A DNA stretch of 64,000 bases from Butyrivibrio sp. (GTDB taxonomy: Bacteria; Bacillota; Clostridia; Lachnospirales; Lachnospiraceae): positions 1 through 64,000 of the forward strand of contig SVGA01000001.1 in the NCBI GenBank assembly GCA_015056575.1, read 5' to 3'. Both the position numbers and the translations under genes were made by a program. The notes beneath the pieces were generated by a model, which saw only the letters and a list, made by a program, of their open reading frames with translations, searched no databases and was not told where the DNA came from. Below, piece after piece: positions 45,066-52,756 of this stretch. The stretch's first letter is position 1, and the number at the start of each line of letters is the position of its first letter.

Positions 45066-46060
45066 CAGGATCAAAGAAGATCTCCAAGCAGCTTGTTCTG
45101 GTGATTTTCTATGCACTGGCGCTGGCTTTGGCGCTGCTTCTCATATTTCATAACAACCCATTGGCGGATCCCCACACTGAGATGCTCAAGAAGGTATGCG
45201 GATGTCTTCTTATCGGCATCAGTTGCATTCTGATCTTTGTGTGGTTCGACAGACTCATGGTGCTTCCCGTTGAGCTGTTTCATTCCAGGAAGCTCATAAA
45301 GCGCCTTGCCATCAATGATTTCAAGAAGCGCTATGCGGGTTCATACATGGGTATTGTGTGGGCACTGGCTCAGCCGGTGGTCACTGTTGTTATGTATTAC
45401 ATTGTTTTCGACATAGTATTCCGTCAAAGAGCCCAGGCGGTTTCAGGAGGTGTGGAGATTCCATACGTCCTGTTTCTTACGTCCGGACTTGTTCCCTGGT
45501 TCTTTTTTACTGAGGCTTTGACCAACGGCACCACTTCACTTCTTGAGTACAACTACCTGGTGAAGAAGGTTCTTTTCAAGATCAGTATTCTTCCCATTAT
45601 CAAGATAATTGCGGCTATGTTCATCCACGTGTTCTTCATTGGCGTTCTGATGATCATCGCCTGCGTATACGGGTATTATCCCAACATTTACTGGCTGCAG
45701 ATCATTTACTATGTGGGCTGCGAGTTCATCCTGGTGCTTTCGTTAAGCTACGCTACCTGCGCCATCGTGGTGTTCTTCAGAGACCTTCTGCAGATCATCA
45801 GCATCGTTCTGCAGCTGTTCCAGTGGGCAACCCCTATTCTCTGGAATATTGACATTGTTCCCGACAAATATCAGTGGATCATCAAGCTCAACCCCATGGT
45901 CTATATCGTGGAGGGTTTCAGAAATTCCATCTACGGCGACACCTGGTTCTTTGAGCACTTCTACTCATCCACCTATTTCTGGATCTTCGTGGTGGCTGCT
46001 TTCTGCCTGGGGGCGCTGATATTCAAACGCTCGAAGACTCACTTCGCAGACGTGTTATGA
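45059..46060 (+). CDS. wzm: ABC-2 type polysaccharide export permease, Wzm-like
   Basis: The protein has two helices at the N-terminus, then the ABC-2 permease domain with LIKRLAINDFKKRYAGSYMGIVWALAQPVV, typical of Wzm/TagG/RgpC permeases, and six or so helices. The start is uncertain: TTG 45059 (GGGAGGA 12 bases and AAGGAG 2 bases upstream) or GTG 45038, both overlapping rfbC. The extra N-terminal helix pair is longer than in most Wzm proteins. With the ATPase encoded downstream it exports a finished lipid-linked polysaccharide. Confidence 0.88.
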   Translation: MLTGSKKISKQLVLVIFYALALALALLLIFHNNPLADPHTEMLKKVCGCLLIGISCILIFVWFDRLMVLPVELFHSRKLIKRLAINDFKKRYAGSYMGIVWALAQPVVTVVMYYIVFDIVFRQRAQAVSGGVEIPYVLFLTSGLVPWFFFTEALTNGTTSLLEYNYLVKKVLFKISILPIIKIIAAMFIHVFFIGVLMIIACVYGYYPNIYWLQIIYYVGCEFILVLSLSYATCAIVVFFRDLLQIISIVLQLFQWATPILWNIDIVPDKYQWIIKLNPMVYIVEGFRNSIYGDTWFFEHFYSSTYFWIFVVAAFCLGALIFKRSKTHFADVL

Positions 46061-46099
46061 TGCGCGAAGGATGAGCGGATCGATTTCTGAATGTTTGCA

Positions 46100-46127
46100 G
46101 GATTGCGAAAGCGCAGCGGAGCAATCC
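46100..46127. repeat. Hairpin with GCGCAGCGGA loop, wzm-wzt gap
   Basis: GGATTGC and GCAATCC form a 7-bp stem around the 14-base loop GAAAGCGCAGCGGA, followed by GTATCAT. The 152-bp repeat at 51854 has the same design with stem GATTTGC/GCAAATC and a loop differing by one base, so the stem has changed by compensating substitutions. It is 31 bases upstream of the wzt start. Confidence 0.7.
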
Positions 46128-46158
46128 GTATCATTTACTATATTACTAAGGTATTCAC

Positions 46159-47502
46159 ATGGAACAAGACATTGCTATTGAGGTAAAAAACCTCACAAAA
46201 GTATATAAGCTCTACGACAAGCCCATGGACAGGCTCAAGGATTCACTGGGACTTCTTCGGAAAAAGAAGTATCGTGAGCACCTTGCTCTCAACAAGGTAA
46301 ACCTCACCGTCCATAAGGGCGAGACCGTAGGGATCATCGGTACCAACGGCTCCGGAAAGTCCACTATCCTCAAGATCATCACAGGAGTTCTTTCCCCCAC
46401 GGAGGGAGAAGTGAAGGTGGACGGCCATATTTCGGCACTTCTCGAGCTTGGCGCCGGCTTTAACATGGAATATAACGGAATCGATAACATATATCTGAAC
46501 GGCATGATGATCGGCTTCTCAGAGGAGGAGATCACCAAACGCCTTGATGCGATCCTGGAATTTGCCGACATCGGAGACTATGTGTATCAGCCGGTTAAGA
46601 CCTACTCCAGCGGTATGTTCGTGCGCCTTGCCTTTGCGGTGGCCATCAACATCGACCCGGAAATCCTTATTGTTGACGAGGCTTTGTCTGTGGGAGACGT
46701 ATTTTTCCAGGCCAAGTGTTATCACAAGTTTGAGGAGTTCAAGGAGCAGGGTAAGACCATCCTCTTTGTGTCCCACGATCTTTCCAGCATCAGCAAGTAC
46801 TGCGACAGGGCGGTTCTCCTTAATCAGGGTGTAATGCTGGGAGAGGGAACACCCAAGAAGATGATAGACATCTATAAGCAGGTGCTGGTGGGACAGTATC
46901 CGCTGCCAAAGGGCGAGGGAGAGAATCTTCTTGATGACGAGGAGATCCGTGCTGCGGCAGCAAAGGCTGCGGACGGGAAAACGGGCAGCAAGGCCGACGT
47001 TGTAAAAAGCGGCGAAGGTAAGTCACAGGCCCGCAAGGATTCCGAGAATCCCGATACCCTTGAGTATGGGGACGGCGCTGCTGTTATCGAAGACTTTTTT
47101 GTTACTGATTCAAAAGGAACCGTCACCAATTCCATTATCAAGGGAACTGACTTTACGGTGCACATGAAGGTCCGCTTTAACAGAGATGTTGCGGCACCTA
47201 TATTCGCCTTTACCTTCAAGAATATCATGGGTATAGAGATCACCGGAACCAACTCCATGGTGGAGAAGGCATTTCTGGAGCCGGTAGCAGCAGGTGAGGT
47301 TAAAGATATCTCTTTTTCCCAGAAGATGAACCTCCAGGGTGGGGAATACCTGTTAAGCTTTGGAGTTACAGGCTTTGAGCAGGACAATTTTACGGTTTAT
47401 CACAGGTTGTACGACGCACTTAATGTGACAGTGGTGTCGGACAAGAATACGGTGGGTTACTACGACATGGAATCCAGGTGCACGGTTACGGACGCAAAGT
47501 GA
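46159..47502 (+). CDS. wzt: ABC export ATPase with C-terminal glycan-binding domain, Wzt-like
   Basis: The ATPase part (1-240) has Walker A GTNGSGKST, signature YSSGM and Walker B ILIVDEAL. LELGAGFNMEYNGIDNIYLNG is typical of polysaccharide exporters. A charged low-complexity linker (about 255-305) leads to a beta-sandwich-like C-terminal domain (about 306-447, IEDFFVTDSKGTVTNSIIKG) of the Wzt type, which in E. coli O9a recognises the modified non-reducing end of the chain. That fits the capping-enzyme candidate encoded immediately downstream. Confidence 0.9.
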   Translation: MEQDIAIEVKNLTKVYKLYDKPMDRLKDSLGLLRKKKYREHLALNKVNLTVHKGETVGIIGTNGSGKSTILKIITGVLSPTEGEVKVDGHISALLELGAGFNMEYNGIDNIYLNGMMIGFSEEEITKRLDAILEFADIGDYVYQPVKTYSSGMFVRLAFAVAINIDPEILIVDEALSVGDVFFQAKCYHKFEEFKEQGKTILFVSHDLSSISKYCDRAVLLNQGVMLGEGTPKKMIDIYKQVLVGQYPLPKGEGENLLDDEEIRAAAAKAADGKTGSKADVVKSGEGKSQARKDSENPDTLEYGDGAAVIEDFFVTDSKGTVTNSIIKGTDFTVHMKVRFNRDVAAPIFAFTFKNIMGIEITGTNSMVEKAFLEPVAAGEVKDISFSQKMNLQGGEYLLSFGVTGFEQDNFTVYHRLYDALNVTVVSDKNTVGYYDMESRCTVTDAK

Positions 47503-47576
47503 TAATCTGCGGAGTGTGAAACAGGCTTAAAGCATGGGTTGCCAAAGCCGTAAGAAAATGATTCAGGGGTGAGCAA

Positions 47577-49742
47577 TTGCAGGAGATTATAAAGATAGGC
47601 GGTGTGAGCCTAAATTTCAAACATTATTCGGGGGTTGATCTCTACAGCGACGGTGCCATAGAGAACGACCTTCTTGAGATCGTAAAAAAGTACAAGAAGG
47701 AAGATTACCAAAAGGTCATCGAGGAGAGGGGCAGCTGGCCGATTCTCTACCATCTTTCCGAGCAGAGGGCCAATATCGTTGAGTGGATACCCATGGACAA
47801 GAATGCAAAGGTTCTTGAGGTGGGCTCAGGCTGCGGCGCCATCACAGGTATGCTATCAAGCAAGGCAAAAGAGGTAGTGGCCTGCGACCTGTCAAGACGA
47901 CGCTCCGAGATCAATGCCACCAGGAACAGTGACTGCGAGAATGTTACAATTCATGTGGGCAACTTCAGGGATATCGAGCCTGATCTTCCCAAGGACTTTG
48001 ACTACATCTTCCTCATCGGCGTTTTTGAGTACGGCCAGGGCTATATAGGAACAGACAGTCCCTATGAGAGATTCCTTAAGATGCTCCAGAGGCACCTTAA
48101 GAGAGGCGGAAGGATTGTCATCGCTATCGAGAACAGGTTGGGACTTAAGTACTTTGCCGGCTGCGCTGAGGATCATCTTGGTACCTATTTTACGGGGATC
48201 GAGGGCTACCCTGCGGACAGCGTTGCCAAGACCTTCTCAAGGAACGGGCTCATCAATATATTCAAGAAGTGCGGCATAAACGAGTACCACTTCTATTATC
48301 CTTACCCCGATTACAAGCTCATGACCATGATCCACTCGGATTCATATATGCCAAAGCACGGAGAGCTTCAGGACAATGTAAGGAATTTTGACAGGGACCG
48401 CATGGTGCTATTTAACGAGAAGCATGCCTACGAGGAACTGGTGCGGGACGGCATGTATGCTGATTTCGCCAACTCTTTTGAAGTAATACTGGGACCGGGA
48501 TTTGACACCATCTACAGTAAATACAGCAACGACCGCGTGGACGAATTCAAGATAAGGACCGACATCGCAATTGACCGCGCAGGCAGGAAGATCATCAAGA
48601 AGTTCCCTCTCACCGAGGCCGCCAAAGAGCACGTTTTCGGCATCAGGGACGCATACCTTAATCTTCTCGAGAAGTTCAGGGGAGGTGACCTGGAGATCAA
48701 TGACTGCCAGCTGAGCGAACAGGAAGGCTGTGCCATTTTTTCTTTTGTCAACGGAGTCCCGTTATCTTCGCTGCTTGATGAGTGTATCGACAGAGATGAC
48801 ATGGAGGGCTTCAACGCCCTTTTGAACGAGTACATCAAACGAATAGGTTACAAGGAGGATTATCCCGTCTCCGACTACGATCTGATATTCTCGAATATTA
48901 TGGTCAATGGGCCTATTTGGACTATAATAGATTATGAATGGACCTACGGTAAGTGCATTCCGGTAAAAGAGCAGGTGTGGAGAGCGCTCTACTGCTACAG
49001 ACTGGAAGACAGAAAGCGGGAACACTTCGATCCCAAGCCGGTTTACAAGAGGCTTGGCCTTACAGACAAGGAAATGTCCGAACTTCTGGAGGAGGAGTAT
49101 GCTTTCCAGAAATATGTTACCGGAAATCGCAAGTCCATGGTTGAGATATTTAAGGACATCGGCAGGAAAGTTTCGGTGCCCAGAGAACTTATGGAAAACG
49201 GCGAGGCTGCAAGGCCCGATGACTGCGTTCAGATATATCTGGATGAGGGCAGTGGCTATTCTGAGGAGGAATCCATTTTCCCTGAGGAGCAGTACGACGA
49301 GAACAATATAATCAATCTTGATATCAGGGTTTCCTCAGATTGCAGGAATGTCAGGGTAGACCCGGCATTTGCGCCCTGTATCGTGACGATCCTGGATGCC
49401 ACCTGGAACGGCAAATCCCTCTCCGACGGAAGCATGAACATCAGCATCCATCCCGGAAACGGCCAGTGGATCTCAGACGACACCATGGTGTTCAACACCG
49501 ATGACCCCAACATCGAGTTTGGACTTGAGAGTAACACCCTTAGCGTACAGGAGCGCAATCATCTGAAGCTGTCTCTTTTGATGGCTTTTCTGCCCAGTAA
49601 ATCAGCAGATGCGGTGGTTGAATCCGTGGAGGCTCAGGAGGAGAAGGCTTCCTCAAAGGGAGAGAGTATTCTCGGCAGGATTGGGAGAAAGATAAAGCAA
49701 AAACGCGAAGAAAAGTTCTATAAAGACGAGGAGTGGGACTAA
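47577..49742 (+). CDS. Methyltransferase-kinase fusion, WbdD-like chain terminator candidate
   Basis: Starts with TTG after GGGGTGAG. Residues about 50-240 form a class I SAM methyltransferase with motif I VLEVGSGCGAIT (79-90). Residues about 320-480 look like a kinase fold: KIRTDIAIDRAGRKIIKKFP (Lys 341/342), FSFVNGVPL, DYDLIFSNIMV (N440) and IIDYEW (D452). A beta-rich domain (about 570-690) and a basic helical tail (IGRKIKQKREEKF) follow. In E. coli, WbdD has the same MTase-kinase order plus a coiled coil and caps the O-antigen with phosphate/methyl to stop growth before Wzt-dependent export. The gene's place directly behind wzt suggests the same task here. This is inference; only the methyltransferase part is firm. 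Confidence 0.7.
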   Translation: MQEIIKIGGVSLNFKHYSGVDLYSDGAIENDLLEIVKKYKKEDYQKVIEERGSWPILYHLSEQRANIVEWIPMDKNAKVLEVGSGCGAITGMLSSKAKEVVACDLSRRRSEINATRNSDCENVTIHVGNFRDIEPDLPKDFDYIFLIGVFEYGQGYIGTDSPYERFLKMLQRHLKRGGRIVIAIENRLGLKYFAGCAEDHLGTYFTGIEGYPADSVAKTFSRNGLINIFKKCGINEYHFYYPYPDYKLMTMIHSDSYMPKHGELQDNVRNFDRDRMVLFNEKHAYEELVRDGMYADFANSFEVILGPGFDTIYSKYSNDRVDEFKIRTDIAIDRAGRKIIKKFPLTEAAKEHVFGIRDAYLNLLEKFRGGDLEINDCQLSEQEGCAIFSFVNGVPLSSLLDECIDRDDMEGFNALLNEYIKRIGYKEDYPVSDYDLIFSNIMVNGPIWTIIDYEWTYGKCIPVKEQVWRALYCYRLEDRKREHFDPKPVYKRLGLTDKEMSELLEEEYAFQKYVTGNRKSMVEIFKDIGRKVSVPRELMENGEAARPDDCVQIYLDEGSGYSEEESIFPEEQYDENNIINLDIRVSSDCRNVRVDPAFAPCIVTILDATWNGKSLSDGSMNISIHPGNGQWISDDTMVFNTDDPNIEFGLESNTLSVQERNHLKLSLLMAFLPSKSADAVVESVEAQEEKASSKGESILGRIGRKIKQKREEKFYKDEEWD

Positions 49743-49747
49743 GGGGA

Positions 49748-51868
49748 ATGCTTAAGGACCTGGCGAAGGAGGCGCTTGTAAAGCGCAGGATAAAAAAATA
49801 CGACAAGATGGTGGCTGCCAAGTCTTCGGCCTATGATAAGTGGCAGAAAGCCATGGAAAAAGAGCCTGTTGCCAAGCGCGAGGCTCCCATCCGCTACGAG
49901 GAAGGTCCGGACGGGGAGATGATCCCCCACAAGAAGCCGGAACCCACTGTCAAGGTCATTCCCTATGCCAAGGTCTGGGAAGTTTCTGATGTCAAAAAAG
50001 ATGACAATGTGGTCTACATCTTTGTGAGCCCCAAGGGCAAGCTGGTTAAGAAGGCCCAGGAAGTCATCAGGCAGTACTTTATTGCCCACCCCGAACACAA
50101 TGTAGTTTACGGAGACGAGGACGAGATTTCATCCAATGGAAAGTATATTCATCCCTATTTTAAGCCCGACTGGTCTCCGGATTCATATCTCAATGCCTTC
50201 TATATAGGCAGTTTCTTTGCCTGCAGGGCTGAGACCATGCATGCAAGTGCAGTTGAATATGACAATGCAGTAAGGATGCTTGGGGGCACCGCCAATAAGC
50301 GGGGCTCGGTAGAGCAGACCGGGCTGGAGGCATCTCTTTTGTCCGCGGATGTACTGTTCTGTATGCTTGCCATACATGAACATGCCTTTGGAAAGCGCAT
50401 GGGGCTTGAGTTCCCCATCGGGCACATTAAAGAGGTGCTGTTCCACAGAAGTCCCGAGCAGGATGTGTTCTACGGAAGGAACTTCCACAGCTCCAGGCAT
50501 ATGCTGCTTAAGCCTACAACGGTCAGCATTGTCATTCCTTCTATGGATCATCCGGAAATTCTCAATCAGTGTCTGAATTCAATAATTGAGACCAACACCG
50601 ACGAGAACATAACCTTCGATGTGGTCATCGTGGACAACGGCAGCAGTGCCGCCAACAGGGTGAAGTATGGCGTTTATGCAAGCCGTGCCCCCAGAAAGAA
50701 TGGTCTGACCAAAATCAACTATATCTACAAGCTTCAGGAGTTCAACTTCTCCGCCATGTGCAATCAGGGGGCAAGGAATTGCCAGGGTGAGTATCTTCTG
50801 TTCATGAACGATGACATCGAGTGCGTCAAGGAAGGGTGGCTTCGGGAGATGATTTCCCAGGCTCAGCTTGGGCATGTGGGTGCAGTGGGAGCAAAGCTTA
50901 TTTACCCCGATACCGATCTTATCCAGCATGCAGGCATTGCCAACGTGCGTCGGGGACCGGTTCACAAGCTGCAGAAGATGCACGATAACAAGAACCATTA
51001 CTTTGGATATAACAGGGGAATTCACAACATGATCGGCGTGACTGCCGCGTGTCTCATGATAAGCCGCAAGAAGTTTGCCGCTGTGGACGGTTTCCCTGAG
51101 GAACTTAAGGTGGCCTTCAACGATGTTGATTTCTGTTACAGCATCCACGAAAAGGGCTACTACAATGTGTGCTGCAATCACATTTATCTTTATCATCACG
51201 AGTCCCTGACAAGGGGCCTTGATAACCTGGATCCCAAGAAGATGGAGAGGCTTGCGGTTGAGGGAGATACGCTTATGACCAGGCATTCTCACCTCTACAA
51301 CGTTGATCCTTTCTACAGTCCGCACCTTACCGAGGATGAGACTATTTCGGCTATCATTCCCAAGGAGGACTATACTCCTGTGGAAGACCTGCCTCTTGCT
51401 GAGGTTTCCATCCATGAGAAGGGAATTCACGGCGCCAGAGAAGATCAGTGCCTGCGTATAGGCTGCGAGTACAACGGGACTATGGACAACTGGCTCTACG
51501 GAGTTACGGCTGTGGGGCACGAAGAGGGCTACTTCCTCAAAGGCTACAGCTTCGTCATCGGCTCCGACAATGCTATTTACGACAAGAAGCTTCTGCTCAG
51601 GCAGGTTGAGCGCCGGCAGGACGGCGCCGGCCCGGTGAACTCCAAGGTTTACAGTATTTCGCCCTACATCTGGTACCGCCCGGACATCCGGGTGCGTCTC
51701 CAGGATCAGGTCAACGTGGACCTCACCGGATACAAAGTCCGCATAGATAAGAACACCCTTCCGGCAGGGTATTATCAGATTGGCATGCTGGCCATAGACC
51801 GCACCAGCCGTCTGAAGCTGATCAACTGGGTGCCAAACATACTGAGAATAAGGGATTCAAGGTTATAG
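49748..51868 (+). CDS. Large family 2 glycosyltransferase with degenerate first domain
   Basis: ATG 49748 is preferred to GTG 49733, which overlaps the GAGGAG site. The N-terminal part keeps only the rear half of a GT2 domain (VVYGDEDEISSNGKYIHPYF and KPDWSPDSYLN); where DHDD is normally found it reads VSPKGK, and the nucleotide-binding front half is missing. A complete GT2 domain follows (about 258-520): VSIVIPSMDHPEILNQCLNS, VDNGSS, FMNDDIECV, AFNDVDFCYSIHEKGY. A beta-rich C-terminal region ends the protein. Likely a rhamnosyl- or similar transferase building the exported chain. The last five codons are repeated in the downstream tandem array. Confidence 0.8.
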   Translation: MLKDLAKEALVKRRIKKYDKMVAAKSSAYDKWQKAMEKEPVAKREAPIRYEEGPDGEMIPHKKPEPTVKVIPYAKVWEVSDVKKDDNVVYIFVSPKGKLVKKAQEVIRQYFIAHPEHNVVYGDEDEISSNGKYIHPYFKPDWSPDSYLNAFYIGSFFACRAETMHASAVEYDNAVRMLGGTANKRGSVEQTGLEASLLSADVLFCMLAIHEHAFGKRMGLEFPIGHIKEVLFHRSPEQDVFYGRNFHSSRHMLLKPTTVSIVIPSMDHPEILNQCLNSIIETNTDENITFDVVIVDNGSSAANRVKYGVYASRAPRKNGLTKINYIYKLQEFNFSAMCNQGARNCQGEYLLFMNDDIECVKEGWLREMISQAQLGHVGAVGAKLIYPDTDLIQHAGIANVRRGPVHKLQKMHDNKNHYFGYNRGIHNMIGVTAACLMISRKKFAAVDGFPEELKVAFNDVDFCYSIHEKGYYNVCCNHIYLYHHESLTRGLDNLDPKKMERLAVEGDTLMTRHSHLYNVDPFYSPHLTEDETISAIIPKEDYTPVEDLPLAEVSIHEKGIHGAREDQCLRIGCEYNGTMDNWLYGVTAVGHEEGYFLKGYSFVIGSDNAIYDKKLLLRQVERRQDGAGPVNSKVYSISPYIWYRPDIRVRLQDQVNVDLTGYKVRIDKNTLPAGYYQIGMLAIDRTSRLKLINWVPNILRIRDSRL

Positions 51869-52336
51869 CTTGCTGCTGCTTGCAGCGAGCAAGCTATGAC
51901 TTTGAAGACCAAACACGTATGAGGAAGCAGGACGGTAGTCCGGATTCCGAATACGTGGAGATTTGCGGAAGCGCAGCGGAGCAAATCGTATTCTCAATTT
52001 AAATAGATTCAAGGTTATAGCCTGCTGCTGCTTGCAGCAGGCAAGCTATAACTTTGAAGACCAAACACGTATGAGGAAGCAGGACGGTAGTCCGGATTCC
52101 GAATAGGTGGAGATTTGCGGAAGCGCAGCGGAGCAAATCGTATTCTCAATTTAAATAGATTCAAGGTTATAGCTTGCTGCTGCTTGCAGCAGGCAAGCTA
52201 TAACTTTGAAGACCAAACACGTATGAGGAAGCAGGACGATAGTCCGGATTCCGAATAGGTGGAGATTTGCGGAAGCGCAGCGGAGCAAATCGTATTCTCA
52301 ATTTAAATAGATTCAAGGTTATAGCCTGCTGCTTGC
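51854..52336. repeat. 152-bp tandem repeat array, three full copies plus a partial fourth
   Basis: Units start at 51854, 52006, 52158 and 52310 (partial, about 27 bases) with an exact 152-base period and few substitutions. Each begins GATTCAAGGTTATAG; in copy 1 this is the end of the upstream glycosyltransferase gene with its stop codon. Three structures recur. H1 is a long hairpin (TAGCTTGCT-GCTGC-TT-GCAGC-G-AGCAAGCTA in copy 1). H2 is GGAC-GGTA-GTCC inside CACGTAT...ATACGTG. H3 is GATTTGC, loop GGAAGCGCAGCGGA, GCAAATC. No protein is encoded convincingly. It could be a structured RNA or REP-like family. Confidence 0.85.
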
Positions 52337-52688
52337 GTAATTGGATATGTGCGGCGTACTTACAAGATTTCGATGATTTTTACAGGAGGTTTCCGACACA
52401 ATTGTCTTTGATGGGACTTTGCGTGGGTGAAATTGACGAAATAACATACAGAAAACGCAGAACGAAAACGCTATCCCGACAACTATGCGCTCAAAAAGGC
52501 CATTTACCGATATAACGTCAAGTTTTGGGGCTATTTTACCTACTCAATCAGCTTGTAGAACACTTTGCGTTGGAAAGAGCTCAATTCACATGCTCTTCGC
52601 ACTATCACACCTGATTATACCAAACGCAAGAAAACCTGAATTCCGGTTTGTACAATAGATACATTTTTGTAAAATGATACATGAATAT
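52337..52688. other. Non-coding gap without recognised feature
   Basis: About 350 bases of unique, AT-richer sequence separate the tandem array from the next gene's leader. The 82-aa ORF at 52267-52515 begins inside the repeat, has no ribosome binding site and no recognisable sequence, so I do not accept it. Apart from a promoter at its 3' end I see nothing here. Confidence 0.5.
52648..52675 (+). promoter_or_regulatory. Promoter of the 736-aa glycosyltransferase
   Basis: TTGTAC, 16-base spacer, TAAAAT. It lies 82 bases upstream of the ATG at 52757. It would make expression of this and following genes partly independent of the rfb promoter. Confidence 0.55.
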
Positions 52689-52742
52689 ATTCAAGTTCAT
52701 AGCCTACTGCTGCTTGCAGCGAGCAAGCTATGACTTTGAAGA
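52689..52742. repeat. Isolated H1 fragment of the 152-bp repeat in a gene leader
   Basis: ATTCAAGTTCATAGCCTACTGC... through GCTATGACTTTGAAGA matches the first 55 or so bases of the 152-bp unit with a few changes. It ends 14 bases before the start codon at 52757. In an mRNA from the 52648 promoter it would place a hairpin in the 5' leader just ahead of the ACGAGGA ribosome binding site. Confidence 0.75.
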
Positions 52743-52756
52743 TTTACGAGGAAATT

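Noticed and set aside
50579-51520. 313-aa minus-strand ORF opposite the large glycosyltransferase
   Set aside because: Mirror of coding bias in the plus-strand GT2 gene; composition is not protein-like.
51854-52336. CRISPR array or duplicated protein-coding repeat
   Set aside because: Units of 152 bp are contiguous with no variable spacers, and no frame stays open with sensible protein sequence.
52267-52515. 82-aa ORF in the gap behind the tandem repeats
   Set aside because: It begins inside the 152-bp repeat, has no ribosome binding site and its sequence resembles no protein. The start region is part of hairpin H3.
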